Source: Citrus sinensis | Taxonomy: Eukaryota; Streptophyta; Magnoliopsida; Sapindales; Rutaceae | Length of the DNA: 64,000 nt | NCBI RefSeq assembly: GCF_022201045.2 | Contig: NC_068558.1 | Location: forward strand, 49,455,501 to 49,519,500 | Direction: 5' to 3' | Shown: one piece after another, positions 12,165-24,900 of the stretch | Layout: each line of letters starts with the position of its first letter | Position numbering within the stretch: position 1 is the first letter of the stretch | Translations under genes and position numbers: made by a program | Notes under the pieces: model-generated | What the model saw: the letters and a program-made list of their open reading frames with translations, nothing else | What the model was told of the DNA's origin: nothing | Database searches by the model: none

Positions 12165-13000
12165 TATGTGAAGAAATGCAATCATTGTTAACCGGTGTGT
12201 AAATAGGAATCATTATGCTGTTCATAGCTTAATTGCTATTGTATAATAGGAGTTGTTTGGGATATCACAATTTGAAAAATAGAAATACGAGATCTCTGAT
12301 CCTCCATTTCGTTTTAAAACATTTTTGAGGCCCAGATATCTTCGGATAAGAAATCTGGTAGGATGGCTGTGGTGGGAACAATTCATTATTACCATTCTGT
12401 GATAAATACAAAGAATTACAGTGGAGAAAATATGAGAACCTGGGGTACATCGTCAATGGTTTCAAGGGGGAAATTCTGGGCAAGCATGTTGCTATGACCT
12501 CGGTAGCGACTATGGTCCGTCTGGTTTATAATTGAAGGCAAGGTTTTTTTAAACCTTTATTTGTTTGATTTATTTTGGTGGCAATATTAATACCCGTTTT
12601 CCCAAACAGATATTTGTTTAAGCAGCAACCAGATACCTGATTCATCCTCATTTTTGAAGAAGCATATAAGAATCAAGATGCATGACAAATGTCAAAAAGA
12701 ACAGGAAAAAAAATATTGCATGACAGCAGTTCATTTCCAGCACGAAAAAAATGCTTCTTTCATTCTACAAACAGTTTGATTATTCCCCAAGAAACAATAA
12801 GATGAAGGGTACATGCTTTCCATCCAGTCTAGAGGAAGTAAACAACACAACATCAAACCATCACAACAATAGCGTTGCGTGCAACAATTTGAAAAAGTGA
12901 ACGCATGCACAAGCGCACAAATTTTATATAAAAAAAATCTTTATTTATTCCCTCAGAAAACATTAACTTCACACAGAAGAAAAGAAAAAAAGAGGTAATA
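12165..13000. other. ATG6 3' UTR and promoter of nsLTP gene 1
   Basis: No gene was seen. A worn copy of this region is found at about 14330-14500 and 15300-15650 upstream of nsLTP gene 2. A TATATA stretch at about 12925 lies some 75 bp before the LTP start codon. Confidence 0.6.
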
Positions 13001-13613
13001 ATGAATCGGCCAGCAATTGTGTTCCTGGTGGTAGCCACTGGTCTTGGAATACTCTCATTATCAGGCCCAGCCGAATCATTATCGTGTTCTGATGACTGCC
13101 CTGCACCCAATCCCCCTCCCCCTAGGGTTGAGTGTCATAAGGTGGAGAAAAGGTTTGCTCCATGCCTTCATTATATTAAAGGTAAAAGCAAACACCCCTC
13201 AAAAGATTGTTGCCGCGGCGTTAAGAAAATTTCTAAGCACGTAAAAACCAAGGCGGATAAAAAAGCTTTATGCAAATGTATTCAGAGATGTTTGCGGGGT
13301 GTTGACCATTATGCTAAAAGTTGCATCCCTTCAATTCCCAAGAAATGTGGAATCAATTTTACTCTCCCTCCAGTTGATGCTAAAACCAAGTGTTCCAAGT
13401 ACGTACGTACTGTGAATCCTATTATATATGTATTATAGGATTCACCGTAGCTACGCACCCCTAACCACTATAGCTAGCTTTAGCTTTTTCTTCTCTTTTC
13501 TTTTGCTTATTTTTAATGCATGCATAACATATATATAATTGCATATTTGCATGTGCATGAAAGTTTCTGATATTCATATTTTTTTCTCGTGCAGGATTAC
13601 TATGTTTGATTAA
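13001..13613 (+). CDS. Non-specific lipid-transfer-like protein 1 (basic, cysteine-rich)
   Basis: Exons 13001-13398 and 13595-13613 give 138 residues. The intron sits at the usual nsLTP position, after the last cysteine in CSK. A hydrophobic signal peptide spans about residues 1-26. The eight-cysteine core has spacing C-X9-C-X14-CC-X19-CXC-X22-C-X14-C, close to type I nsLTPs. Known of the family: small secreted lipid carriers of the cell wall and cuticle, some with defence activity. Odd features: four extra cysteines (two in the Pro-rich N-terminal extension SCSDDCPAPNPPPPR, two inside the X22 loop) and a very basic mature chain, which I count as 25 Lys/Arg against 9 Asp/Glu. Without splicing the frame would run to 145 residues ending about 13438. 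The spliced form is preferred because the paralogue at 15654 splices at the same place. Confidence 0.85.
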
Positions 13614-14056
13614 TTGCTGCGGGATCACTTGTTCGTGGAGATGTTTCCCTGCATGTTGCGCATGCCAACAACAAGAAGTATTTGTTTTTTTTTATATATA
13701 TCGCAATACGCAAAGACGTACGCAAATAAATTCTGTCCAAGGACATGCAGCAGCTGGCTAATGAGTCTGTCTAATAATAATTGATAAACGATGTCGCGTA
13801 AACTAGAGTGGCTATATATGTATTTGATAGATATACTTGTAAAAATGAAATTATTATTATTATTATTTATGTATGATGTTATGATCTCCTTTCTCATTTG
13901 TTTTTTTCCTTTTTTACTCCCCTCCGATCAATAATTGTAAAAGATCATCCTTATATATATATATATAGAAAATTATTAAAAAAGAATATAAAAGTTAGAT
14001 GAACATTATATTGTATAATGGAAACATGATCATTTGGGTAAATTAATTAGCACCGA

Positions 14057-14500
14057 CAATCAGACTTGTCTTGGTCGACATAGCTACCTGTATGGGATAT
14101 GCATGCAACTCCAAGACTAATTAATTAATACACTAGCATGTTCTTTCTCCCATAAATTTATAGTAATACGTAGAGCAAGGAAAGCAATATGCATATGCAT
14201 CCAGATCCAGTCTGTTTGAATAAACAAATTAAAATGACTTGGCACAAACTCTCAAATTAATACATACCCTCTGTAATATGAGGTGGGCTCTCTACTGGTT
14301 TGGCTGGAATACAAATTCAATCTATGGATGTTGACCCATATGTGTAAATAGATATCAATATGCAGTTCACAGCATAATTTCTATTGTGTTATAGGGCTGG
14401 TTTAGGATACTGAAGTTTGAAATTACAAATAGAAGCCCCCTGATTCTCCATGTCATTTTAACTTAAGAGTTCCAAAATATCTTTAGACAAAAAAAAAAAA
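14057..14500 (+). pseudogene. Decayed duplicate of the ATG6 3' end
   Basis: 14057-14130 resembles ATG6 intron 7 (around 11050-11150: CTTGTCTTGG, then CATAGCTACC). 14236-14320 resembles ATG6 exon 10 (around 11975-12055: CTCTCAAAT, ACCCTCTGTAAT, GGGCTCTCT). 14330-14500 resembles the ATG6 3' flank. The exons between are missing and the frame is broken. Because intron sequence is present, this is a genomic duplication and not a retrocopy. Confidence 0.85.
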
Positions 14501-14658
14501 AGAGGTCATATGGAGGGAGTATGGTCGATTAAATATTATCATTTTGAGATCAACGTGTATATCGACCACCAAAAATCACCTAGCTATATATTGACAAGAA
14601 AATAACAATGTGGCCAGCTAGGAAACCCATCTCAACACAGCTCTATGTGCATTCGATG

Positions 14659-15208
14659 TAGGGATGGCAATTTGCGGGCTTGGGCCGGGCTTTTTAAAGC
14701 CCAGGCCCAAGCCCGCATCATTCAAACAAAGCCTAGGCCCTTCAAAAGCCCGCCCAACTTGGACGGGCCGAACTCGGGCCAGGCTTGGGCCGGGCTCGGG
14801 CCGGGCTTGGGCTTTTTAAATCAATTATAAAATATTTTTTAAATTAAGAAAAAATATTTAAATTAAAGATAATAATCTAATATATAAATAGAATAATGGT
14901 CAAATACATGAAATATTAGTAATACAACCTAATAAAATAACAAATACTAATATAAAAAATTAAACTAATTTAATATTTTGAATTTTTTCTTTTTTATTTA
15001 AATTAAATTTATTTTTTATTCATAAATTTAAAAAGCCCGGGCCAAGTCCGGGCTTTTTTGCGAAGCCCTTGTCCAGACCCAATATATGTGGGCTTTGTAA
15101 TTTTTGAGCTCATATCCAGGCCCATCCGTGCGGGCCGGGCTTTAGGCCCGCGGGCCTGGGCTGGGCTTGGCCGGGCCTGGACAAGCCCGGGCTTTTTTGC
15201 CACCCCTA
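14659..15208. mobile_element. hAT-type non-autonomous element, 550 bp
   Basis: Ends are TAGGGATGGCAA and, reversed, TAGGGGTGGCAA. It is flanked by a perfect 8-bp target duplication ATTCGATG at 14651-14658 and 15209-15216, which fits the hAT superfamily. The subterminal parts are GC-rich repeats of GGGCTTGGGCCGGGC type on both sides of an AT-rich core. No transposase is encoded. It lies inside the duplicated ATG6-LTP segment and is absent from the parental copy, so it inserted after the duplication. Confidence 0.93.
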
Positions 15209-15653
15209 ATTCGATGTATGTCAATAGTTGCCTCAGCTGATTAATGGAGATTGTTTGAGCAAGAAAAAGATCGATCGAAGAAAGTTGTTAAATTTATATA
15301 TATTATCTTCAGTATTCATCGATGATGCATGACGACAGCAATTTATTTCCAGCACGATAAATAAAATGCCACTTTACTCTTACACATTCCCTGCAAATAT
15401 TGCAACCTCAATTTGTCCAACAATATGAAGATGTTTATTCCATCCTGTCACTGGTAGAAGAAGTAAACAATACAACTTAAATATGAAAATCACGAGATAT
15501 ATATGCATGCAACAACCTGAAGAAACTGAACTCATGCACAATTACACACGCGCGCGGGCGCGCACACACACACATATATATACATATCACCTTATTCCCT
15601 CACAAAATTAAAAATCAACACACAAATATAAATAAAAAGAAAAAGAAGCAATA

Positions 15654-16180
15654 ATGAATTGGACAATTGTGTTCCTACTCCTAGCAAATCTTGCATTACT
15701 TTCATGGTCAGCCTCATCCATTGAAGACCTTGACCCTCCACCCAATGCAGCTCCCTCTTTGCTTTCATGTGATGAGGTCATTCTTGACTTAGTTCCATGC
15801 CTCAGTTATCTTAGAGGTGAAACCAAACAGCCCTCAGCAGCATGCTGTTCCGGCGCTCAGAAAATTTCTAATGGAGCAAAATCCCAGGCGGCCAAGAAAG
15901 ATGTATGCACATGTATTCAGAAATCTTTGGCATCCGTTGGGCCTTATGATAAAAATCTCATCCCTTTAATTCCACAGAAATGTGGAATCCCACTTACTCT
16001 CCCTCCGATTGATGCTAAAACGGACTGTTCCAAGTACTCTCCCTAGCTATATAGCTTTATCTCTCTTTCTCTCTTTTCTCTCTCTCTTTCTTTTTTTTTC
16101 CTGTTTTTATGTTTTTATTATGCATGCATGAACGCTACTGATTGATAATTTTATCATGCAGGGTTGCTATTTATGTTTGA
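15654..16180 (+). CDS. Non-specific lipid-transfer-like protein 2
   Basis: Exons 15654-16033 and 16162-16180 give 132 residues ending CSKVAIYV. A signal peptide spans about residues 1-20. It has the eight-cysteine nsLTP core with the same spacing as its neighbour (C39, then X9, X14, X19, CXC, X22, X14) but no extra cysteines. The mature chain is about neutral (11 basic, 11 acidic by my count). Tandem paralogue of the gene at 13001: the C-terminal half is alike (SIPKKCGINFTLPPVDAKTK against LIPQKCGIPLTLPPIDAKTD). Expected role: secreted apoplastic lipid binding. An AC/TA-rich tract lies just upstream at 15545-15590. Confidence 0.88.
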
Positions 16181-16835
16181 TTAATCACGGCGGGATTACA
16201 CGTGGAAATGTTCCAATCTCCATACTGTACGTGCTAGAAGGAATTTTATTGTAATACATTATAAATACACAGAATAAATTCTGGCCAGGGACAGAGCAGT
16301 CAGTCAAATGAGGGAGAGAAAAAAAAAAAAAAAAAGCGATGTCGCTTTAATTGTTTTTACTTAGAAGTAGCTATGTATTTCGTAATAATAAGTATTATTT
16401 ACGTGATGTTATGGTCTTCTTTATCAAGTTTTCTTTTTGTCCATAATTACAAAAAACTGGGAAAAAGAAAATCATGCTTAACAGAACGACCGTCTTTTGG
16501 TGTTTTGTCAGAAACCATGACGGTTAAATTGGTACTGGACGTGTACGCATGTACAAAACGGTCCGCTTCACTTGAAATTAGAAACTAAAACTACTGCGTA
16601 AGAAATATGAACTTAAGATTTGCTTGAACGAGAACGACTGCTTTTCAACCAATTTTCTTTGACTGGCCACCCGAATTCATATCTTAAGAGAGACAATAGC
16701 AAAAATTAATATGTGTTTTTGGATTTTGCCCACCCTTAAAATAAAATAAAATAAAATCTATATCTCCTTCCTCCATTTCCTCTATCCTCTTATAGTTAGC
16801 TTTGAAAAAAAAAATTCTTATTTTGGGTAAATAAA

Positions 16836-17089
16836 TGTTAGGACCCAAGATTCTATACCGGGTAGAGAATAAATAATAAATAGAAAATAGAAAATAAATA
16901 GAGAATCAAACCAATCACATAATATAAGAATTTACATGAAAAACTCTAAAAAAAAACCATGGTTGTCAAGGACAATGAGAGAAATTCGGTCAAAATCTCA
17001 ATAACATTCAATCTTTCAATAAATTTATTGTTTCTCTCACATTAGAAACTGTGTTAATTATTGTATTACATCAGCGAGTGAACCCAACA
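16836..17089. mobile_element. Possible LTR-retrotransposon LTR remnant
   Basis: The segment begins TGTTAGGACCC and ends GAACCCAACA, with TG...CA ends and imperfect terminal inverted repeats. It contains a run resembling plant copia LTRs (TTTACATGAAAAACTC, then ACCATGGTTGTCAAGG). No target duplication was found. Confidence 0.3.
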
Positions 17090-17382
17090 TTTTTATATAT
17101 AATAATTATTTCTTATAGGAGAACTTTTTTTTTCCTTGTATATAAGTTGTATTCCTCCTAAAATAAGTTAAGTACAAAGAGAAAATTACTTATTTCTCAA
17201 AATTATCTTAAAGAAGAAAATGTCTTAAAAAAATTTTATTAAAAAAAGAAATGTATTTCCTCACAAAGTACACATTAATCAATCATTCAGATAAACATTT
17301 TATGGTAAGACGACCAAGTGTTTGATGCAAATCCTGAAGTATATAATGAAATGTCCACTTGACAGAATTCGTATTACACTTA

Positions 17383-18244
17383 TGTTGTGTTTACTTGCTG
17401 GAGTGGGAGTGAGGAGTGTGGATTCCTCCCACTCCAGCGTTTACTTACTTAAAATGGGGAGGGATTGGGAGTCCCACTCCGTGGGCCCCACCCATTTTTG
17501 GAGTGGGGTGTGGGAGTGGGACTCCGATTGGGGGAGGTGGGAGTGGGAATCCACTCCCACCTCTCCCATTTCTATCATTTTTTTATTTTATGTTTTATAA
17601 TTAATAAAATAAAATAAATAATATTATATTTATTTAAATAATAATATTATATTTAACTAAATAATAATTTACATTGATTCTAAGTTAAAATTATTTTAAA
17701 ATAATATTATTATATTAATAGAGAATTAATAAATATAATATTATTATATTTATTTTAAAAATGATAGTACTATATTTATTTAATAATAATAATAAATACT
17801 TTATTCTAAGAAAATATTAATTTTGTACTAAATAATATTATATTATTATTTTATATAATAATAAATTTAATATAATTATATTAAATAAAATAACATTTCA
17901 TTTTATATTAAAATTACAATTAATAATTTATTGTTCATAATTAAGAATATTAATAATTATAATAAATTTACAAATATAATAAAATAAATATTATTCATTA
18001 AATATATTTTTTATTAGTTTTGTAATTAAAAATTATAATTCTTTAAATAAGGATAAAATTGTAATTTGAAACTATTTACTCCAAATCCAAGACAAAGTAA
18101 ACACATAAATTGGATTCTGATCTCCATTCCATGCTTCCATTCCAGTGTAAGTAAACAACCTACTCCTACTCCTACTCCACACTCCCAATCCTAGGATTCC
18201 CACTCCCCAGGATTCCCAATCAAATCCAAAAAGTAAACGCTACC
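17383..18244. mobile_element. PIF/Harbinger-type MITE (family H1, copy 2)
   Basis: 862 bp. The left end TGTTGTGTTTACTT pairs with the reversed right end GGTAGCGTTTACTT, flanked by TTA at 17380-17382 and 18245-18247. A 3-bp TWA duplication is typical of PIF/Harbinger. Subterminal GGAGTGGGAGTG-type blocks and an AT core are shared with the copies at 2599 and 53680. No coding capacity. Confidence 0.85.
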
Positions 18245-21200
18245 TTAGTGTTGTTGACATAGACAAACTGCTCAAATGAATAAGCAAGGATTAAGCAAGC
18301 AAGCAATACAACCAGTATAGTGGACAAGGCTGTACAATGAATGAAAGCTGAGGTTGCTGTGTCACTCTTCAGGAAGCAAACAAGAATTATATATCCTTGC
18401 AAAAACAGATGTGTGTGTGTGTGTGTTTTTTAAGTTATATTTTAATGACCATTTAACTCCCTTTCTAACTCATATGAGTAGGGTTCAAACTCCAAATCTC
18501 TTATTATCCAAGCATAGCAACAATCATAGGAATATAATACAGACAGTGGCCAGGAGTAGGCCGTCCAAAATTTGGGAGAATTTTTTAATTTTATTTAGAG
18601 AATGACATTACATACATAACTAGAACTGGTATATTTATAAGTTGGTCATTCTATATAAATTTAAAAACGGATCATATAAATTTAATACAAAACCCAATTA
18701 CCCATCATACCCACTAAAGGTGCTTTTGTTTGCCACCTTCAATTTTCTTCCTTTTAGTTTAATAACTAGGAAATAGAACCGCGACTCACGCAGCTTTTAA
18801 AAAAATTTAATATTATCTTTTTTTTCTTATTCTACTTTTAACGAATTATTCTATTCGATTTAGAGGCAAAACTTCCAAAATAAAAAATAAAAAAAATAAA
18901 GCAAAACTAAAACCAAAAAAACTTTTTAATTATTTAAAATTACATTAGTTAAATTAACACAACAGAAATAGAAGTGCCATAAATGCACCTTGTCTAAGCC
19001 AAAACCTTGGAAACCTGAGGCTGATATATCACTGCGAGGCCACCTGGAGAAGGAGCAAAAGATGCATCACAGTAGTGAATTCGAGAGAGGTGAGTATTGC
19101 AGGCCAGCAATTATGGGTGATGATATCAATGGCGCGGCAATAGTCAGGGCCAATATCAGCCTGGCTATTAAGGAAGAATATAACAATCTCATTTCAGTGT
19201 GATTTCAGCTCCATTAACGCGTCCCAGCACTTCGTTAGGCCTCAGCTAGCTTCAAATCTTATTGCAAGATCGTAGTCTGGTTTCATATTGTTGTTGAGGC
19301 GATCATCCCTGCTGATTGCATTTGCAATATTTGCCATGATCAGGCAAGTGATGGCCAAAATAAAAAAACATATATTTTAGAGCCATTACTATTTTGTATT
19401 CTTTTACATTGTGTTTATGTTTACGTGGGATATCATATTTTTGTTGCTATTTATAAATTAAGGTGAGGTAAAGGAGAAGAGTGATTAAAAATGTTTATAA
19501 ATTATTGCTTAATTTATGATCAAGAAGGTTTCAATTAGAGAAGATAGTGGGTCTTTTGATGAATTGTTACATATTAATTGTGTAATAACAATCAAATTAA
19601 TTATGAGAAGATGAAAAATTAAATCTGAAAGAAATTTCTCTATTTATTAGATAATAGAGAATATACAAAGATGAGAAATTGTGATGACACATCAACTCTT
19701 GTAGTCCCAACTTTATATAAATATATAGATATGTCCCTACCTATACACACACACACACACATATACACATATACATCTAACCAAAGTCAAAATAGTAATT
19801 GAAATAGAATGAAAATACATTAGCCACAAGTTAGAAAATAAAGTACACATTTTATTTAATTATTTACATTAGTACAACAACAAAGCAATTGAAAGGAACA
19901 TTGTAACCGATTCCTAGCCTACTTAAATTCTTAGCAATCAACTTCGTAAGGCAATAGACAATAACAATTAAAAACAAAATTTAGCCCACCCTAAAAAAAA
20001 CATGGCTTTGCCCTTGGAAACAGATGCATGTAGTACTAAAATAAGACATAGAAAGCAAATGCAATAATATAAGATAATACTGTAAAGCTCATGGTGAGAA
20101 ATATATACAAGAAATTTCATAACATTTTTGTTTGTTCTTTGGATTGGCGCAACCTGAAAACTTTCGTTAGGGGGCTGCAAGAATAAAATTTGATTATATA
20201 TTTTTATTATTGACTTCTTAAAGGATAAAATATTGGTTGCCTTTTGGGTGTAGTTCGGTTGGTCTCAGATGCAGTTTGCACTCACTATCACTTGAGTTGA
20301 AATAACGAAACGATATAAGCAAATATTGTTGTTTAGTGGATGAGGTTCCTCATCTTCATCCAAACTTTTGAAAAACCAAAAAAAAAGGATACAATACTCG
20401 ATGAAAAATTAAACAAAGAAACTAGATAGTAAGCTAACATTGTAAAATTAGAGAGTGGCGCAATAACAAATTTAGATATGAGTTAAAAAAAAAAGTTTTT
20501 AAATTTAATATTGAATTGTTGAGTTGTGTCTCACATTGACTAGTAAAAGGAAGATACTTAGGTTTATAAGGTGGTACTGTCACTCCACCTAAAAAATTAG
20601 TCTTTTGGATTAAATACCTAAAAATCTTATGTTAAGTTCCCCCAATAAGAACTAGAGAAGAAAATTAGAAAATTATGATTTGCTTCTTTAAAAAATACAA
20701 ATTATAATAAAAATATAATAAATGTGTAAGGATTTTAGAGATGTTGTGGGTGACTAGATCATTTATAGTAAAAGCTAGAATACAAAGGAGTAAATATATA
20801 GGTATATATCATGACATGCAATTTGGTGAATTTTAATTAGTGTAGGGATATTTTTCAATTTATATTGTGTAATTCAGTACATAACATTTGTATATTAAAG
20901 AAAATCCAAAATTTTACTGTTAAGCCGAGTTGGATCTGCCATAAAGAAATGGAAGACTTTTTTCACCATTTTGATCCAAATAATTCCATGTTTTGGTATA
21001 AAGATTTGATTTGAGCGACAAATCATTCGTTACTGATTGAAGGTACAGGGAAAAATGTGCATGCCGCTTTATACACACAGAAAAATTCTACTTGCGATTG
21101 ATTATTGGAAGGGAGAAAAAGGAACCAAAACAGGCGCACAAGATTTATTGCTTCGTAGCTGCAGCATTTGGTTTTTGAAATTGCTGAAGTTTTCGTAAAT

Positions 21201-21600
21201 CTTTCTAATATTTTATGCCTGGATACCTATTTGAGATATTGGTTGAAACAAATAATTGCAGGCATTGCTTTGCCACTGGCTCGCTCGCTTATATGGATAA
21301 CTAAATAAATGTAGGATGTTGACAAGATAGTGGTTGGAATATTCAATTTATTATATAAATTGGTTAATTCTGATTTCCCAACGTGCACGTTAATTAAGAA
21401 TGTATCCCATTTTTCCTTTGCATATGGACAGCGGGACTACATTTTCTTTTGTAACAAGCCTTGCCGTGTTTATCCACTTCCTTCCTTCAGTGGTCAAGAG
21501 AACAAGTCGTTAGATATTCCAGAAATAACTGTTGAGGAACACATCAAGGGAGGGACTTTTTTGTTCGTTGACCAAAGGGATTCGACCCTTTGACTTGAGC
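18245..21600. other. Gene-free stretch before the CNGC 3' end
   Basis: No recognised protein. It holds a (GT)n run at about 18410-18426, an (AC)n run at about 19746-19762, and a segment of less AT-rich DNA (18970-19360) open for 70 codons that matches nothing I know. A fragment near 20515-20650 (CTCACATTGACTAG, then GGTTTATAAGG) resembles retrotransposon LTRs. Confidence 0.5.
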
Positions 21601-21730
21601 CTTTCTTCGAGGTATGTAATCCACAGTTGCTCTTCTTCATGTTTTTTTTTTTTTTATTTTGGAGGGAGAAAATAGAACCAAAACAGGCACACAAAATTCA
21701 TTCTCTTTTAGCTGCATTATTTGAGATACT
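21108..21730. repeat. Pair of direct repeats, about 70 bp
   Basis: 21108-21180 and 21655-21730 share GGGAGAAAA, GAACCAAAACAGGC, CACAA and TAGCTGCA...ATTTG in the same order. They are 480 bp apart, in the region where the CNGC 3' UTR is expected. Confidence 0.6.
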
Positions 21731-21925
21731 GTTTGTTCGAAAACTAATAAATTAAGACCTAGTATGTGACTGGATTTGCCCCATTAATTATCTAAGATAG
21801 CTTCCTCTGCAAGAGCACATTAAAGCACATCTGTAGTAGCAGGGCAGATGTTATTGTTATTATGTACACACTACATTTGGGTCAAATCACTAAAATCATT
21901 TCTCTACAACAGGTACACCTCATTC

Positions 21926-24900
21926 TCAATCTTTGGCAGTGAAGTCAGGCTCTGCTGGCTTCTGAGGAATTAGTGGAGGCAGTAATCTCTGCGGCAATCT
22001 AGTGCCACTGGAACCATTCTGCCGCAACCGCAACGGGTGTAATAGATTGGCAGCAAATTTTGACGCATACATGGTGGCACCAAGGCTCGTTAAAGCCCCA
22101 GCCTCTGTTGCCAAAGCATCTTGCAGCCTGTCTTCAGCTTCTTGTAAGGATTGAGCAAGCTTCTTCTTACTGTGCCGGCGCCATGCTGCTTGTATAAAGC
22201 ATGCTGCCCATGTCCTCCACTGCACCGAGTGGAACCTGAAACCTTCCCCCAATAAGTGAAGTGTGCAACAATATATAGTAATTATATTTTATAACATCTC
22301 TGCTATAACGGTCATTTATGCAATAAATTCAAAAAAGACTTGCCTGAAAGCGTGCTGAAGCTGCTTGCTATGAAGACGCCGAAACTGAGAGGCAACAGAC
22401 TTCAAGTCATCAGCCATGAGAGAAAAAGCTTCAACCTCTGTTAAAGCTTGTACGGTCCTAGTTGAAAGAGGACGATTGGAAGATGATTGAGGATCCAATG
22501 CCCATGTAAGGAGTGCTTCTCCACAGAAGTCACCAGCCTTGAGATAAACAGCATTAAAGAAACCGGTTCTTCCACCATAAGTGGTCGTACTCACTAGATT
22601 GCCTCTCATAACAAAAAGCATCTCCTCAACTGGATCACCCTCACGAACAATGAAGCTCTTCTCTGTGTAAAGAACTGGCTTGAGGTGATCACACATTGCA
22701 TCCAACAATTGATCATCCATTTTCTCAAACATTGGCACCTAAGAGTTAGGTGGTGGAAACAATTTAACCTTCTGCTTTCTGAGTGAAAATTAAGTACAAG
22801 GTTAAGCAAAGTACTCACCCTCATTAGGAGATCCCAGCAAAGATGGCGCTTAATATCTCTTCTGAGATCTTTAGGGAGATTACGAAGCAAACCCTCTTCC
22901 TCAACACCTCTTGTTTCTTGCCATTTATACTGTTCATACCGCCTAATTCTGTCCCTCAGATTTTCGGGGAGCATACGGTGGGACATCCACTGTTCTGCAT
23001 CTTGCCTTTTCACTCTCATTTCCTCTAATCTTACAGTTGTAGATTCCAGATATTTCTGCAAAAGCAGAAGAGGAAACGATGATTAGCAGTTCATCAAATC
23101 ACGCACCATGGCAAATTCATTTAGAAATGTTGGAATGAAAATACCCATTTTGTGTGCTTTTGTCAATGAAATTATGCAACAGATCAAAAGAGGAGAGCAT
23201 AATCTCAGTAATGAGAACACTACTGACAGAATAATTTAAAGACGTCATATTGTTACATGGACGTTTTAGACAATCTAAATGAAAAGTAGATGCACAAGGA
23301 GAGTTAAGCTTATATCTGATCAGTGTATATGCTTACAACATTATTTCAAAAAAGAATTTATTACCTGCATGTTGCCAATAAGTAAGGCAAATAAAACCAA
23401 TCCCGAAATGGATATGAAGATGGCAAAGAAAACCTCCCCAACAAAAGTGCTTGTTTTGAGATTTTGGCCCAGGGAACTGTAAGATAGAGCAAGTCAGAAG
23501 CACATTTCAAATAAACCTTTCTTACATATCATATGTGCATACTAACCTAAGATTACGCAGACCCCACCAAAAGCAGTAAAAGAATTTCTTCGGAAAATCA
23601 TGTTCCTCCACCACCCTTGATTGGAGAGCATCGATAGATATTCCAAAGTTGAACATGGATGAATTCTTTATCTCATCTGGACTTATAAACGGACATGAAC
23701 CGTGCAGAAGTGTATTATTTGATCCATGGAATTCTCCACAGTACAAATTCGTAGTACAATTACTCGTATCATTCAACTTCCGACATACATCACGCCAGCA
23801 ACTATCTTGCCGTTCTATGGAGTACAAGTACCAACAAGCCCCAAATATCTACATGTCACATTTTGTTCAACAATCAGAAAAATCCATTCGGTTGCTTACA
23901 AAGGTGTCACAGAAACATATATCACAAGCAACAACTTACATGACTGGCTAGCATATAAAGAAAGAGATTTAAAGCAGCTCCAGCCCATGCCGTTTCAGTG
24001 AGTATGCCAGAAGTTCTTTTTACATCATTGTACAGTGGATAAATCCGAGCAATTCTTGGAACATACTGGCAGAAAATAATAGTTTTCAACATCTCCTTTG
24101 CCACCAATGGAACTGGGCCTTTCACTGCAGGGACGATAATTAAAACTACCAGCTGGAAAAGATGAAACAGGAATCATTGTTATAAATTGCAAAACTAAAT
24201 GAAATGCCAGCTATTAAACAAATGAATTCGTAATAAGGGAAGGACACAAACCTGTGGTAGAGGAAGAATGGCAAGGATGTCAACAATGAAGTATGACATT
24301 AAGTATCTTTTGGCTATAGCCTTAGGATCATCAACCAACTCACCCCTACCAAATACTCGAGAAGAACGGGCAATAAACCCAGTGCGGAATTGAAAGATTA
24401 TGCGTAGTATGTAAAAGGTATCAATGAATGAACGAAGGACACAAGCAGTGATTTCCAAAGTCTTATCCAAACCAAGGCATTTCCTTTTGCCATCAATCAC
24501 TGGCATGTAAAAGAACAATGGATCTATTGACAATGCAATTACACAAGAGAGCACAAATATTTTGTTCCACCACTGAAGAAATGGACCTTGTGGGTCGAGA
24601 ATTCTCTTCTCAGAGACAGATTTTTTTTCAGATTGCATAACATGGGAACGAAAGCTCAATGGCTTCTTCCAGCTTTTAATTCTTTCTGAACCCATTTCAT
24701 ATCCTCTCCGAATACTATCCATAACGGCACTTAGAGTTGGTCTCATTACTCTTGGATAAAATCCATCATCATTGGATGGTTTCTGTTCTGAATAAGAATT
24801 CTCTGAATTCCAATCGTCAAACCTGGACAAAACAATAGACATAGCAAATTCCCTCAACCAATTCATCAATAGGAGGCAAGCCCAGAAAAAGAATATGAGA

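Noticed and set aside
17401-17600. Gly/Trp/Ser-rich open frames (+) of 62-92 codons, similar to 53692-53880
   Set aside because: Both are translations of the GGAGTGGGAGTG blocks of the Harbinger-type MITE.
18990-19202. 70-codon open frame (+) in less AT-rich DNA
   Set aside because: The composition looks somewhat coding, but I recognise no family and see no convincing gene structure. Kept only as a note.
20250-20380. tRNA or SINE-like sequence (TAGTTCGGTTGGTCTCAG)
   Set aside because: It resembles an A box, but no B box at the right distance and no cloverleaf could be found.
21330-21593. 87-codon open frame (+)
   Set aside because: Lies between two direct repeats in what is probably the CNGC 3' region. 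No recognised domain.
23649-24001. Open frames (+) of 90-100 codons
   Set aside because: Antisense shadows of CNGC exons.
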